Shown here piece after piece: positions 27,233 through 35,557 of a stretch of DNA of 64,000 nucleotides. The position numbers and the translations under genes were made by a program. The stretch comes from CAVVFX01 sp963747535 (lineage in GTDB: Bacteria > Acidobacteriota > Terriglobia > Bryobacterales > Bryobacteraceae): contig CAVVFX010000006.1 in assembly GCA_963747535.1 (NCBI GenBank), positions 744,001 to 808,000 on the forward strand. Direction: 5' to 3'. Numbering within the stretch: position 1 is the stretch's first letter; every line of letters begins with the position of its first letter. Below the pieces are notes generated by a model, which saw nothing but the letters and a program-made list of their open reading frames with translations, did no database searches and was not told where the DNA came from.

Positions 27233-27694
27233 AGACCTCTTCCCCGAAACATTGGGCGGCCACGCGGAGCTGGTTTTGCGTCTCAAGACGCACCGTGTGC
27301 GTCAACACCCGCATTACTGTAGTGCATCTCTACAATAGGATGGTCCTCCTACCCCCAGGCTAACTCTGGCGTATAAGTGCCGAATTTCGAAGGGCTTGAA
27401 TCCAAAAATCGATGTTAGCCTGGGTCGTTTTACTCCTTGGTTGGGTTCTTTGACGCAACTCGCTCCCGTCCCCCATACCCTCAAGGAATGTAAATCCTTA
27501 ATTTACAAACACAAACTTAGACCCATCGAAAACGGGCCTCCAATTGCCGTTATAAAGGTTGAGGAAAAGATCCAGGAGGCGAGGCGAAGTTTGGGAAACG
27601 TCGCCGCCAAAGAGCGCGAATATTGACCCAATTCGTCAAAATGCGCCACGGATGTATGCAATAAGGGCTGTGCAAAAAGTTAGGGGAACAACAA

Positions 27695-29200
27695 GTGGTT
27701 AAAAAAATAGACGTTACGGAACTGGTTCTCAGAGACGCCCATCAGAGCCTGATGGCGACCCGCATGGCCATGGAAGACATGATTCCGGCCTGCGAAGATA
27801 TCGACAAGGCCGGATACTGGTCGGTCGAATGTTGGGGTGGCGCTACCTTCGATTCCTGTATCCGCTTTCTGAACGAGGATCCCTGGGAGCGTCTGCGCAT
27901 GTTTCGCAAGCTGCTGCCCAACTCGCGTCTGCAGATGCTTTTGCGTGCTCAGAACCTGCTCGGCTACCGGCACTACGAGGACGAAGTAGTGGATCGCTTT
28001 GTGGAAAAGGCCGCGGTGAACGGCATGGACGTTTTCCGGGTGTTCGACGCATTGAACGATATTCGCAATGTTCGCCGCGCCATCAAAGCTGTGAAGAAGA
28101 ACGGTAAGCACGCCCAGGGAACCATCTGCTACACCGTCAGCCCTCTGCACACCGTCACGGGATATGTCGAGATGGCCGAACAGCTGATGGATCTAGGGTG
28201 CGATTCCATTTGCATCAAGGACATGGCCGCTCTCTTGAAACCGAAGCCCGCTTATGACATCGTGCGCGCTATCAAAGATTCCATCGGTGAACACGTGCGC
28301 ATCCATGTGCACGTGCATGCCACCACCGGCGTGACCCTGGTGAGCCTGATGAAAGCCATCGAAGCCGGTGCCGATGCAGTCGATACGGCTATCAGTTCGA
28401 TGAGTCTCGGACCGGGCCACAATCCCACCGAAAGTCTGGTGGAAATGCTGGAAGGCACGGGTTTCGAAGCCAACCTGGATAAGGCCCGGCTGTTGAAGAT
28501 TAAAGACTATTTCGACGGAGTCCGTCCGCGTTACAAAGCATTCCTGTCGAACATCACCGGCGTCGATACCGCCATCTTCGATAGCCAGATTCCCGGCGGC
28601 ATGATTTCCAATATGGAAAGCCAGCTCAAGCAACAAGGGGCGGGAACGCGCTTGAAAGAAGTGCTCGAGGAAGTACCCAGAGTGCGCAAGGATGCCGGTT
28701 ATCCTCCATTGGTCACGCCCTCCAGCCAGATCGTCGGCACACAAGCGGTGCTGAATGTTCTGATGGGGAAATATAAAGTGCTCACCGGCGAATTCGCCGA
28801 TCTGATGCTGGGCTACTACGGCCACTGCATCGGCCAGCGCGACCCCCAAGTGGTTCGCCAGGCTGAGAAGCACGCCAAGAAGCCGGTGATCCACGATCGT
28901 CCGGCGGATTTTCTGAAGCCCGAGTGGAGCCAGTTGCGTGATGCGGCTCTCGCTCTGCCCGGCAGCGACGGCTCGGACGAAGATGTTCTCACGTATGCGA
29001 TGTTCCCGCAGGTCGCGCCGAAATTCTTCCAGACGCGCGCGGAAGGTCCCAAGAACGTTTCGACGGTCACTCCTGCGGCAGCGCCGGCTCCGGCTGCGGC
29101 TCCCAAGGTGGATTCCGGCACGGGCCCGGTTGCCGCGACCATCACCTACAACGTCAAACTGGACGGCAAGTCACACCGCCTGACAGTAACGCCGGCCTGA
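27695..29200 (+). CDS. methylmalonyl-CoA carboxytransferase 5S subunit (pyruvate/oxaloacetate carboxyltransferase)
   Basis: A 501-residue protein from GTG 27695 with AGGGGA upstream. It carries the biotin-dependent pyruvate carboxyltransferase barrel: LVLRDAHQSLMATRMAMEDM, YWSVECWGGATFDSCIRFLN, RLQMLLRAQNLLGYRHYEDE, GTICYTVSPLHTV, DSICIKDMAALL (Lys of the carboxylated site) and VHVHATTGV (metal-binding histidines). An Ala/Pro-rich linker and short tail end it, without a fused biotin domain. It transfers CO2 between oxaloacetate/pyruvate and carboxybiotin. Next to a 12S-type subunit and a free biotin carrier, it fits transcarboxylase 5S. Pyruvate carboxylase B or oxaloacetate decarboxylase alpha are alternatives, but no biotin carboxylase or Na+-pump subunit lies in the cluster. 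Confidence 0.9.
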   Translation: MVKKIDVTELVLRDAHQSLMATRMAMEDMIPACEDIDKAGYWSVECWGGATFDSCIRFLNEDPWERLRMFRKLLPNSRLQMLLRAQNLLGYRHYEDEVVDRFVEKAAVNGMDVFRVFDALNDIRNVRRAIKAVKKNGKHAQGTICYTVSPLHTVTGYVEMAEQLMDLGCDSICIKDMAALLKPKPAYDIVRAIKDSIGEHVRIHVHVHATTGVTLVSLMKAIEAGADAVDTAISSMSLGPGHNPTESLVEMLEGTGFEANLDKARLLKIKDYFDGVRPRYKAFLSNITGVDTAIFDSQIPGGMISNMESQLKQQGAGTRLKEVLEEVPRVRKDAGYPPLVTPSSQIVGTQAVLNVLMGKYKVLTGEFADLMLGYYGHCIGQRDPQVVRQAEKHAKKPVIHDRPADFLKPEWSQLRDAALALPGSDGSDEDVLTYAMFPQVAPKFFQTRAEGPKNVSTVTPAAAPAPAAAPKVDSGTGPVAATITYNVKLDGKSHRLTVTPA

Positions 29201-29247
29201 ACATGGCTCAGAACTGACAACAGATAACGGAAAAACGGAAAACTGAT

Positions 29248-30834
29248 ATGACAACGACAATGCCGGAAACGATGCTGCAAAAAAAGCCGCAAAGCATGGC
29301 GGAAAAAATCCAGCTGCTAAAGGAACGCCGGGAGCATCTGATGCTCGGCGGCGGCGCCGACAAGCTCGATAAACAGCGCAAGGCTGGTAAGCTGACTGCG
29401 CGCGAGCGGATCGCGGCTCTGGTGGATTCGGGAACTTTCCAGGAATCGGGTCTGTTCGCGGAACATCGCGCCACGTTATTTGGTATGGAAGGCAAAGAAA
29501 TGGCGGCGGATGGCGTAATCACCGGCGCGGCGTCGATTGGAGGACGCATTGTTCACCTCGCCAGCCAGGACTTCTCCGTAGCCGGCGGATCCGCCGGCGA
29601 AGTCCATTCCACTAAAGTCGCGGAGATCATGCAGCAATCGCTCAAGACCGGCTCGCCGTTTGTGTTCGTCAACGATTCGGGCGGCGCGCGCGTGCAGGAA
29701 GGCATCGACTCGCTATCGGGCTACGGCAAGGTATTCTTTGCCAACGTGATGCTCTCCGGCGCGGTACCGCAAGTCTCGCTGATCTGCGGTCCCTGCGCAG
29801 GCGGCGCGGTTTACAGCCCTGCTCTCACCGATTTCGTGATTCAGACGCGCCAGGCACAAATGTTCATTACCGGTCCCAGCGTCATCAAGCAGGTGACGGG
29901 TGAGAACGTAACAGCCGAGCAGTTGGGCGGTCCGGACGCTCATATGACACGCTCAGGCGTAATCCACTTCATCGCGGAGAACGACGACCATGCGATCTTG
30001 ATCTGCCAGAAACTGTTGAGCTTCCTGCCCTCCAACAACATGGACGACCCGCCGGTCTTCGAAACTGACGGCAACGTCGATCCGGATCCGTCGCTGAACG
30101 ATATAGTGCCGGTGGACGGCAAGCAGCCGTATGATGTGCGCGATGTCATTCTCAAGGTCGTCGATAACGCGGACTTCCTGGAAGTCCAATCGGGCTACGC
30201 TCAGAATATCGTGATCGGGTTCGCTCGCGTGCTGGGACGCAGCATCGGCATCATTGCCAATCAACCCAATTATCAGGCGGGCGTGCTGGATATCAATGCT
30301 TCCAACAAAGCCTCGCGCTTCATCCGCTTCTGCAATGCCTTCAATATTCCCGTGGTGAATTTTGTGGACGTGCCCGGTTTCCTGCCGGGCGTGCAACAGG
30401 AACACGACGGAATCATCCGTCACGGAGCGAAAATGTTGTTTGCCTACTCCGCGGCGACGGTTCCGAAAATCACTTTCGTACTCCGCAAGGCTTACGGCGG
30501 AGCGTATCTGGCGATGTGCAGCAAGGATCTCGGTGCGGATCGCGTCTTTGCCTGGCCTACGGCGGAAATCGCGGTCATGGGTGCGGAAGGCGCTGCGGGA
30601 ATCGTTTTCAAGAAGGAAATCGATGCGGCGGAAGACAAAGCTGCCAAGCGGCAGGAATTGATTGAGCGCTATCGCGAGGCCTTCTCGAATCCCTACGTGG
30701 CGGCTGGCCGGAGGTTGGTGGACGACATCATCGAGCCGGCACTGACGCGCAAGTATCTTGCGCAATCACTGGAACTGCTGCAAACCAAGCGAGATCTGCG
30801 GCCGGCCAAAAAGCACGGCCTGATTCCGCTGTAG
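29248..30834 (+). CDS. acyl-CoA carboxyltransferase, methylmalonyl-CoA carboxytransferase 12S / PccB-like
   Basis: A 528-residue crotonase-fold carboxyltransferase. Visible family blocks are DKQRKAGKLTARERIAALVD, FSVAGGSAGEVHSTKVAEIM, NDSGGARVQEGIDSLSGYGK, GPCAGGAVYSPALTDF, FVDVPGFLPGVQQEHDGIIR, RKAYGGAYLAMCSKDLGAD and ERYREAFSNPYVAAGR. This is the methylmalonyl-CoA/propionyl-CoA subgroup. It moves the carboxyl group between methylmalonyl-CoA and biotin. It lies 47 bases after the 5S gene; together with the biotin carrier they form the enzyme that makes oxaloacetate from pyruvate and methylmalonyl-CoA or the reverse, in the cytoplasm and without ATP. Confidence 0.93.
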   Translation: MTTTMPETMLQKKPQSMAEKIQLLKERREHLMLGGGADKLDKQRKAGKLTARERIAALVDSGTFQESGLFAEHRATLFGMEGKEMAADGVITGAASIGGRIVHLASQDFSVAGGSAGEVHSTKVAEIMQQSLKTGSPFVFVNDSGGARVQEGIDSLSGYGKVFFANVMLSGAVPQVSLICGPCAGGAVYSPALTDFVIQTRQAQMFITGPSVIKQVTGENVTAEQLGGPDAHMTRSGVIHFIAENDDHAILICQKLLSFLPSNNMDDPPVFETDGNVDPDPSLNDIVPVDGKQPYDVRDVILKVVDNADFLEVQSGYAQNIVIGFARVLGRSIGIIANQPNYQAGVLDINASNKASRFIRFCNAFNIPVVNFVDVPGFLPGVQQEHDGIIRHGAKMLFAYSAATVPKITFVLRKAYGGAYLAMCSKDLGADRVFAWPTAEIAVMGAEGAAGIVFKKEIDAAEDKAAKRQELIERYREAFSNPYVAAGRRLVDDIIEPALTRKYLAQSLELLQTKRDLRPAKKHGLIPL

Positions 30835-30849
30835 CCTGCCGCAATTTAC

Positions 30850-30875
30850 TGAGCCGCGACCGTAAGGGAGCGGTT
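30850..30875 (+). repeat. REP-like family A, copy 3
   Basis: TGAGCCGCGACCGTAAGGGA followed by GCGGTT, in the 51-base gap between the 12S gene and the small coiled-coil gene. The repeat ends where the GGGAG ribosome binding site of the next gene begins. Confidence 0.75.
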
Positions 30876-30885
30876 GGGAGATCTA

Positions 30886-31197
30886 ATGGTGAAAATCAGC
30901 GAATTACTTAAGAACCTGCAAGAGCAGATCGAGACGCTACAGGCGACCAACCAAAAACTGGAAGCCAGAGTCGCGGAACTGGAGCACCCGGCCAAGCCCG
31001 CGGCGCCGGCTGCGGCCCCCCAGCCGGCGTTACCTGTGAGGGAAGAGATCAGCGAAGAAACCATGCTGGTGATCGCCGCGGCGGTCGCGGCTTATCTGGG
31101 TGAGCGAGCGCATATCCGCGTCGTCCGGCTGGTTCCGTCGCATGCCTGGGCGCAACAGGGGCGCATGTCCATACAGGCATCGCACCATTTGGCATAG
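30886..31197 (+). CDS. small coiled-coil protein of the carboxyltransferase cluster, possible assembly subunit
   Basis: The start is ATG 30886, 5 bases after GGGAG. The 103-residue product has three parts. A heptad-patterned coiled coil (ISELLKNLQEQIETLQATNQ and KLEARVAELE) spans roughly residues 4-33. A Pro/Ala linker follows (about 34-49). The compact C-terminal segment runs EEISEETMLVIAAAVAAYLG, RAHIRVVRLVP, then AWAQQGRMSIQASH. The last part resembles short conserved tails (HIRxxRxxxSxAWxxQGRxxIxxSH) of small subunits in Na+-pump decarboxylases and acyl-CoA carboxylases. Lying between the 12S and biotin-carrier genes (9-base gap to the latter), it probably holds the complex together. The function is inferred. 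Confidence 0.75.
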   Translation: MVKISELLKNLQEQIETLQATNQKLEARVAELEHPAKPAAPAAAPQPALPVREEISEETMLVIAAAVAAYLGERAHIRVVRLVPSHAWAQQGRMSIQASHHLA

Positions 31198-31206
31198 AGA
31201 GGCCAC

Positions 31207-31611
31207 ATGAAACTGAATATTACCGTCGATAATAAGAAGTACGAAGTGGAAGTGGAGGTGGCCGATTCTGCAATGGCTCCCATGGCGGCCGCACCGCGCC
31301 TCGACACTTCGCTGCGGATTCCCGCTGCCATTCCGCCTTCCGGAAGCAATGGCGGTGTACCAGCCCCCAAGGTGGCGGACTCCGGGCCCGTGAATGAGGT
31401 GAAAGTCTGCCGGAGCCCGGTCTCCGGTATCGTGGTGCGAGTGGCGTCGCAGGTGGGACAGAAGATCCAGTCAGGCGATACGCTGCTGGTACTCGAGGCC
31501 ATGAAGATGGAAACCAACATCACCGCACCGGCCGCCGGCAAGATCGCCAAGATCAACGTTGCCCAGGGTGATGCCGTACAGGGTGGCATGGTATTGGTGG
31601 AGTTTGAATAA
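31207..31611 (+). CDS. biotin carboxyl carrier protein, transcarboxylase 1.3S-like
   Basis: A 134-residue protein. The N-terminus MKLNITVDNKKYEVEVEV is the usual OadA/1.3S-type strand, then a Pro/Ala/Gly linker, then the biotinyl domain (about residues 64-134). The acceptor is Lys100 in EAMKMETN, with the family flanks SPVSGIVVRVASQVGQKI and GKIAKINVAQGDAV. It shuttles CO2 on biotin between the 5S and 12S active sites. The stop codon overlaps the next gene's ATG (TAATG). A biotin ligase, needed for its maturation, is not in the window. Confidence 0.93.
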   Translation: MKLNITVDNKKYEVEVEVADSAMAPMAAAPRLDTSLRIPAAIPPSGSNGGVPAPKVADSGPVNEVKVCRSPVSGIVVRVASQVGQKIQSGDTLLVLEAMKMETNITAPAAGKIAKINVAQGDAVQGGMVLVEFE

Positions 31612-32099
31612 TGAGCGCACAACTGCTACATGAAGAAGGTGTTGAAAAAGATCTCACCGCAGTTCCTGGATTTCTGTTCTTCGATCACGTGGCCGTGGCC
31701 GTCCGGCAGGGTGAACTGGAATCACATGTGAACGCCTATAAGATGATGGGCTTCAAAGAAATCCATCGCGAGGATGTGCTCGGCAAGGACCAGGTGCGAG
31801 AAGTGCTGTTGAAGATCGGAGCGGGTCCCAACCTGCTGCAGTTGCTCGAACCGCTTAGCGCCGATTCCCCGGTTGCCAAACAAATTGAGAAGAACGGCGG
31901 ACGTGGAGGTTTTGCGCATATCGCGTTGCGTGTAGCGGACATTCACAAAGCTTTCGACTATATGAAAACCGAGGGGTTCAAAGTGCTCGATGCGGCTCCG
32001 CGCAAAGGCTCCCGCGGCACCACTGTCTTCTTTGTCCACCCCAAAACCACCGATCAGGTTGCTTTCGGCTATCTGATCGAGGTCGTGCAGGAAGGCTAA
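31611..32099 (+). CDS. mce: methylmalonyl-CoA epimerase
   Basis: A 162-residue protein of the vicinal-oxygen-chelate fold. The metal ligands typical for the enzyme can be seen in FFDHVAVAV (His26), GGFAHIALRV (a His near residue 102) and YLIEVVQ (Glu near 159); PNLLQLLEPL and the KGSRGTTVFFVHP segment also fit. It converts (S)- to (R)-methylmalonyl-CoA, linking the carboxyltransferase with the mutase. Length is slightly above the usual 135-150 because of an N-terminal extension. It overlaps the biotin carrier stop by one base and is 3 bases from the mutase small subunit, consistent with tight co-expression. Confidence 0.9.
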   Translation: MSAQLLHEEGVEKDLTAVPGFLFFDHVAVAVRQGELESHVNAYKMMGFKEIHREDVLGKDQVREVLLKIGAGPNLLQLLEPLSADSPVAKQIEKNGGRGGFAHIALRVADIHKAFDYMKTEGFKVLDAAPRKGSRGTTVFFVHPKTTDQVAFGYLIEVVQEG

Positions 32100-32102
32100 G
32101 TC

Positions 32103-33440
32103 GTGCCGGACACACTGAAATTAGCCGAAGATTTTCCGCCGGTCCCGACCAGCGAATGGGAGGCCGCGATCCGGGCCGATCTGGCCGGCGCGGATTACCA
32201 GAAGAAACTGATCTGGCGCACGCCGGAGAATATCGCCGTCAGACCCTACTACCGCCGCGAAGACCTGCCCGTTTCCCTCTCACAACTTTCTGAGCCGCGA
32301 TCGTTAGGGAGCGGTACCGCCTGGCAAATCGCCGAACCCGGCTCCGAACCGTCCAACGCCATCCGCGCAGACACGTTCCACAACTCGGGAGCAACCGCCG
32401 TCCAGGAACTGGCTTTTGCTCTAGCTGCCGCTGTCGACCAACTGGCAGCCGGTGCCGCCGAAATAGCCTTCGTCTACGCCGTAGGCTCCAACTACTTTTT
32501 TGAAATCGCCAAACTCCGCGCCGCGCGGCTACTTTGGGCCCAGGCCACCAAAGCCTTCGGCAAAGCAGTCCCCATGCGCCTGTATGCGAAAACTGCGACT
32601 GCTAACAAGAGCCTTTACGATCGCTACACCAATCTGCTGCGGGTCACCACCGAAGGGCTATCGGCGATCCTGGGAGGCTGCGACGCGCTGATCGTCGAGC
32701 CCTTCGAGTTCCCGGACCGGTTGGGGACTAATGTGCAATTGCTGCTGAAGCACGAAGCCCATCTCGACCAGGCGGCCGATCCGGCTGCCGGTTCGTATTA
32801 CATCGAATGGCTCACCGACGCCCTGGCTCGCGAAGCCTGGAAGCTGTTGCAGGAAGTCGAGGCGCACGGCGGCTATTCACAGGCGCAGGTGTTCATCGAA
32901 AACGCTATTGCCACATCGCGCAAAGCTGCGGAGGCTGCGATAGCCTCCCGCCGGCGGACTCTGGTCGGCGTAAATAACTATCCCGATCTCCAGGAAACCG
33001 CTGTTAGCCAGGACGCTGCCGTGCGGTTCGACTGGCGCCTCGCGGAACCGCTCGAGCGAATCCGCATGCGCACGGAGCGCCACGCCCACACGACTGGACA
33101 CACGCCGGTGGTTCTGCTGCTGACCCGCGGTAATGTGAAGATGCGTATCGCGCGAGCCAATTTCTGCGCCAACTTCTTCGGCTGTGCCGGCTTCGCCATC
33201 CGGGAGTCCGCACAACTTGAACCAGCCGACCTGGTGGTGCTCTGCAGTTCCGATCCGGAGTATCTCGCCCTGGCGCAGGAAATCATCCCGCAAGTGAAAG
33301 TTCCCGTGATCGTGGCTGGTAACCCAAAAGACCAGATTCAAGCGCTCACCGAAGCCGGCGTCGAAGGCTTCGTGCATGTCTTAAGTAATATTGTCGACAC
33401 CCTGACAGAGGTGCAAAGCAAAATCGGAGTAGCGGCATGA
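32103..33440 (+). CDS. mutA: methylmalonyl-CoA mutase small (non-catalytic) subunit, short form
   Basis: A 445-residue protein from GTG 32103. It has the N-terminal linker (FPPVPTSEWEAAIRADLAGA, YQKKLIWRTPENIAVRPYY), then NSGATAVQELAFALAAAVDQ, the barrel half VYAVGSNYFFEIAKLRAARL, and a C-terminal flavodoxin-like domain without the DxHxxG cobalamin motif. This fits the structural beta subunit. Classical MutA is about 615-640 residues; here about 170 residues of the first barrel half are missing. A REP-like repeat is translated at about residues 64-71. The stop overlaps the mutB start by 4 bases (ATGA), suggesting coupled translation of the alpha-beta pair. Confidence 0.88.
   Translation: MPDTLKLAEDFPPVPTSEWEAAIRADLAGADYQKKLIWRTPENIAVRPYYRREDLPVSLSQLSEPRSLGSGTAWQIAEPGSEPSNAIRADTFHNSGATAVQELAFALAAAVDQLAAGAAEIAFVYAVGSNYFFEIAKLRAARLLWAQATKAFGKAVPMRLYAKTATANKSLYDRYTNLLRVTTEGLSAILGGCDALIVEPFEFPDRLGTNVQLLLKHEAHLDQAADPAAGSYYIEWLTDALAREAWKLLQEVEAHGGYSQAQVFIENAIATSRKAAEAAIASRRRTLVGVNNYPDLQETAVSQDAAVRFDWRLAEPLERIRMRTERHAHTTGHTPVVLLLTRGNVKMRIARANFCANFFGCAGFAIRESAQLEPADLVVLCSSDPEYLALAQEIIPQVKVPVIVAGNPKDQIQALTEAGVEGFVHVLSNIVDTLTEVQSKIGVAA
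32291..32315 (+). repeat. REP-like family A, copy 4, inside mutA
   Basis: TGAGCCGCGATCGTTAGGGA followed by GCGGT lies in frame inside the small mutase subunit gene and encodes SEPRSLGSG in the linker before the barrel. It matches intergenic copy 3 except at two or three positions. Confidence 0.8.
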
Positions 33441-35557
33441 GACCGGATTTCAGCAAAATCGATTACCAACCCGTGGGGCAGACCATCGACTTGTGTGGTC
33501 TGCCTGGAAGCGGACCAGCCCCCAATGGGAAGCACATGGAGCACCTGGACTACGCCGCGGGAATCCCTCCCTTCTTGCGCGGACCGTACTCTACCATGTA
33601 CGTACTCCGCCCCTGGACCATTCGCCAGTACGCCGGCTTCTCCACCGCCGAAGAGTCCAACGCGTTCTACCGGCGCAATCTCTCGGCCGGCCAGAAGGGC
33701 CTCTCGGTAGCTTTCGATCTCGCAACCCATCGCGGCTACGATTCGGATCATGAGCGCGTAAGCGGCGACGTCGGCAAAGCCGGCGTGGCGATCGATTCGG
33801 TCGAAGACATGAAGATCCTCTTCGACCAGATCCCGCTCGACCAGATGTCCGTTTCGATGACCATGAACGGCGCCGTGCTGCCTATCATGGCGTTTTACAT
33901 CGTCGCCGCCGAAGAGCAGGGCGTCAAGACCAAACAGCTCAGCGGAACCATTCAGAACGACATTCTGAAAGAGTTCATGGTCCGCAACACCTACATCTAT
34001 CCGCCCGCGCCTTCCATGAAGATTGTCGGCGATATTTTCCGCTATTGCTCGGCGGAAATGCCCAAGTTCAACTGCATTTCGATCTCCGGCTATCACATGC
34101 AGGAAGCCGGCGCTACCGAAGAACTCGAACTGGCCTATACGCTAGCCGACGGCCTCGAGTACCTGCGGACCGGCATCCATGCCGGCCTCGATATCGACGG
34201 CTTCGCTCCGCGTCTCAGCTTTTTCTGGGCGATCGGGATGAACCACTTCATGGAGATCGCCAAGATGCGTGCCGCGCGCGTGTTGTGGGCCAAGATCGTC
34301 AAAAAGTTCAATCCCAAAAATCCCAAATCGATGGCGCTGCGCACCCACTGCCAGACTTCCGGATGGAGCCTCGCGGCGCAGGATGTCTTCAACAACGTGC
34401 CCCGCACCTGCATCGAGGCGATGGCCGCGGTCCTGGGACACACCCAGTCGCTGCACACCAATTCGCTCGATGAAGCCATCGCGCTGCCGACGGACTTTTC
34501 GGCCCGCATCGCCCGCAACACCCAGATCTACATCCAGGAGGAGACTGGCGTAACACGCGTGGTCGATCCCTGGGCCGGCAGCCACTATGTCGAATCGCTG
34601 ACTCACGATCTCATGCATCGCGCCTGGGAACTCATCGAAGAAATCGAGTCTCTCGGCGGCATGACCAAGGCCATCGAAACCGGCATCCCCAAGATGCGCA
34701 TCGAAGAGGCCTCGGCGCGCCGTCAGGCCCGCATCGATTCCGGCCGCGAGATTCTGGTAGGCGTCAACGCTTACAAGAACGAAGACGAAAAACCGATCGC
34801 AGTGCGCGACATCGAAACCAAGGCCGTGCGCGACACGCAACTGGCGCGCCTCGCCGCGGTCCGCGCGAAACGGGACCCAGTGGCTGTCGAACAAGCGCTC
34901 GACGCCCTGACGCAATGCGCCAAAACGGGAGAAGGTAACCTGCTCGGTCTCGCGGTGCAGGCTGCGCGTGTCCGCGCTACGCTGGGGGAGATTTCCATGG
35001 CGCTAGAAAAAGTATTCGGCCGCTATCAGGCCGTGAACCGCACCATCTCGGGCGTCTATTCCGCCGAGAGTCAGGTTGGCGGAAATGTCGCGCCGGAATT
35101 CGAACGGGCCCGTCAACTGGCTGCGGAATTCGCCCGGCTCGAAGGCCGCCGGCCGCGCATCCTGGTCGCCAAGATGGGCCAGGACGGCCACGACCGCGGC
35201 GCCAAGATCATCGCTACCGCCTTTGCCGACGAGGGCTTCGACGTGGACGTCGGGCCGCTGTTCCAGACGCCGCGCGAAGTCGCCCGCATGGCTGCGGAGA
35301 ACGATGTCCATGTGCTTGGGATCTCATCTCTTGCCGGTGGCCACAAAACGCTGGTGCCGGAAGTCATCGCAGAGCTGAGGAAACTGGGCCGCGACGACAT
35401 TCTGGTCGTCGTCGGAGGGGTGATTCCACCGCAGGATTACGAGGCGTTGTATGCGGCCGGCGTCACGGCTGTATTTGGCCCTGGAACAGTCATTCCTCTT
35501 GCGGCCCAAAAGATCATTGGCGCGCTATTGGAACAACCGAGTGCCGTCGCGTCTTAA
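33437..35557 (+). CDS. mutB: methylmalonyl-CoA mutase large (catalytic) subunit
   Basis: A 706-residue protein, close to the usual 710-730. It has the substrate barrel (GIPPFLRGPYSTMYVLRPWT, RQYAGFSTAEESNAFYR, LSVAFDLATHRGYDSDH, MTMNGAVLPIMAFYI, YHMQEAGATEELELAYTLAD) and a C-terminal cobalamin domain. The latter carries GQDGHDRGAK, whose His near residue 585 is the lower cobalt ligand, plus SSLAGGHKTL and GGVIPPQDYE. It catalyses (R)-methylmalonyl-CoA to succinyl-CoA with adenosylcobalamin. A family B palindrome is translated near the N-terminus (about residues 14-23). It overlaps mutA by 4 bases and the GTPase gene by about 17. Confidence 0.95.
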   Translation: MRPDFSKIDYQPVGQTIDLCGLPGSGPAPNGKHMEHLDYAAGIPPFLRGPYSTMYVLRPWTIRQYAGFSTAEESNAFYRRNLSAGQKGLSVAFDLATHRGYDSDHERVSGDVGKAGVAIDSVEDMKILFDQIPLDQMSVSMTMNGAVLPIMAFYIVAAEEQGVKTKQLSGTIQNDILKEFMVRNTYIYPPAPSMKIVGDIFRYCSAEMPKFNCISISGYHMQEAGATEELELAYTLADGLEYLRTGIHAGLDIDGFAPRLSFFWAIGMNHFMEIAKMRAARVLWAKIVKKFNPKNPKSMALRTHCQTSGWSLAAQDVFNNVPRTCIEAMAAVLGHTQSLHTNSLDEAIALPTDFSARIARNTQIYIQEETGVTRVVDPWAGSHYVESLTHDLMHRAWELIEEIESLGGMTKAIETGIPKMRIEEASARRQARIDSGREILVGVNAYKNEDEKPIAVRDIETKAVRDTQLARLAAVRAKRDPVAVEQALDALTQCAKTGEGNLLGLAVQAARVRATLGEISMALEKVFGRYQAVNRTISGVYSAESQVGGNVAPEFERARQLAAEFARLEGRRPRILVAKMGQDGHDRGAKIIATAFADEGFDVDVGPLFQTPREVARMAAENDVHVLGISSLAGGHKTLVPEVIAELRKLGRDDILVVVGGVIPPQDYEALYAAGVTAVFGPGTVIPLAAQKIIGALLEQPSAVAS
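33477..33504. repeat. REP-like palindrome family B, copy inside mutB
   Basis: GGCAGACCA - TCGACTTGTG - TGGTCTGCC: perfect 9-bp arms and a 10-base loop, the same geometry as the intergenic copies. It is in frame and encodes GQTIDLCGLP in the mutase large subunit. Confidence 0.85.

Larger units (their letters stand above)
27076..27694. other. promoter-proximal gap before the methylmalonyl operon
   Basis: About 620 bases. It contains two inverted REP-like copies (27167-27193 and 27215-27232). The frame at 27396-27626 has no family match, no good ribosome binding site and weak codon bias, so I do not call it. The operon promoter should lie in the AT-richer stretch 27480-27690, but no confident -35/-10 pair was found. 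Confidence 0.5.

Noticed and set aside
27396..27626. 76-residue frame before the methylmalonyl operon
   Set aside because: No family resemblance, no start signal, and lower GC than neighbouring genes; more likely untranslated leader or spacer.
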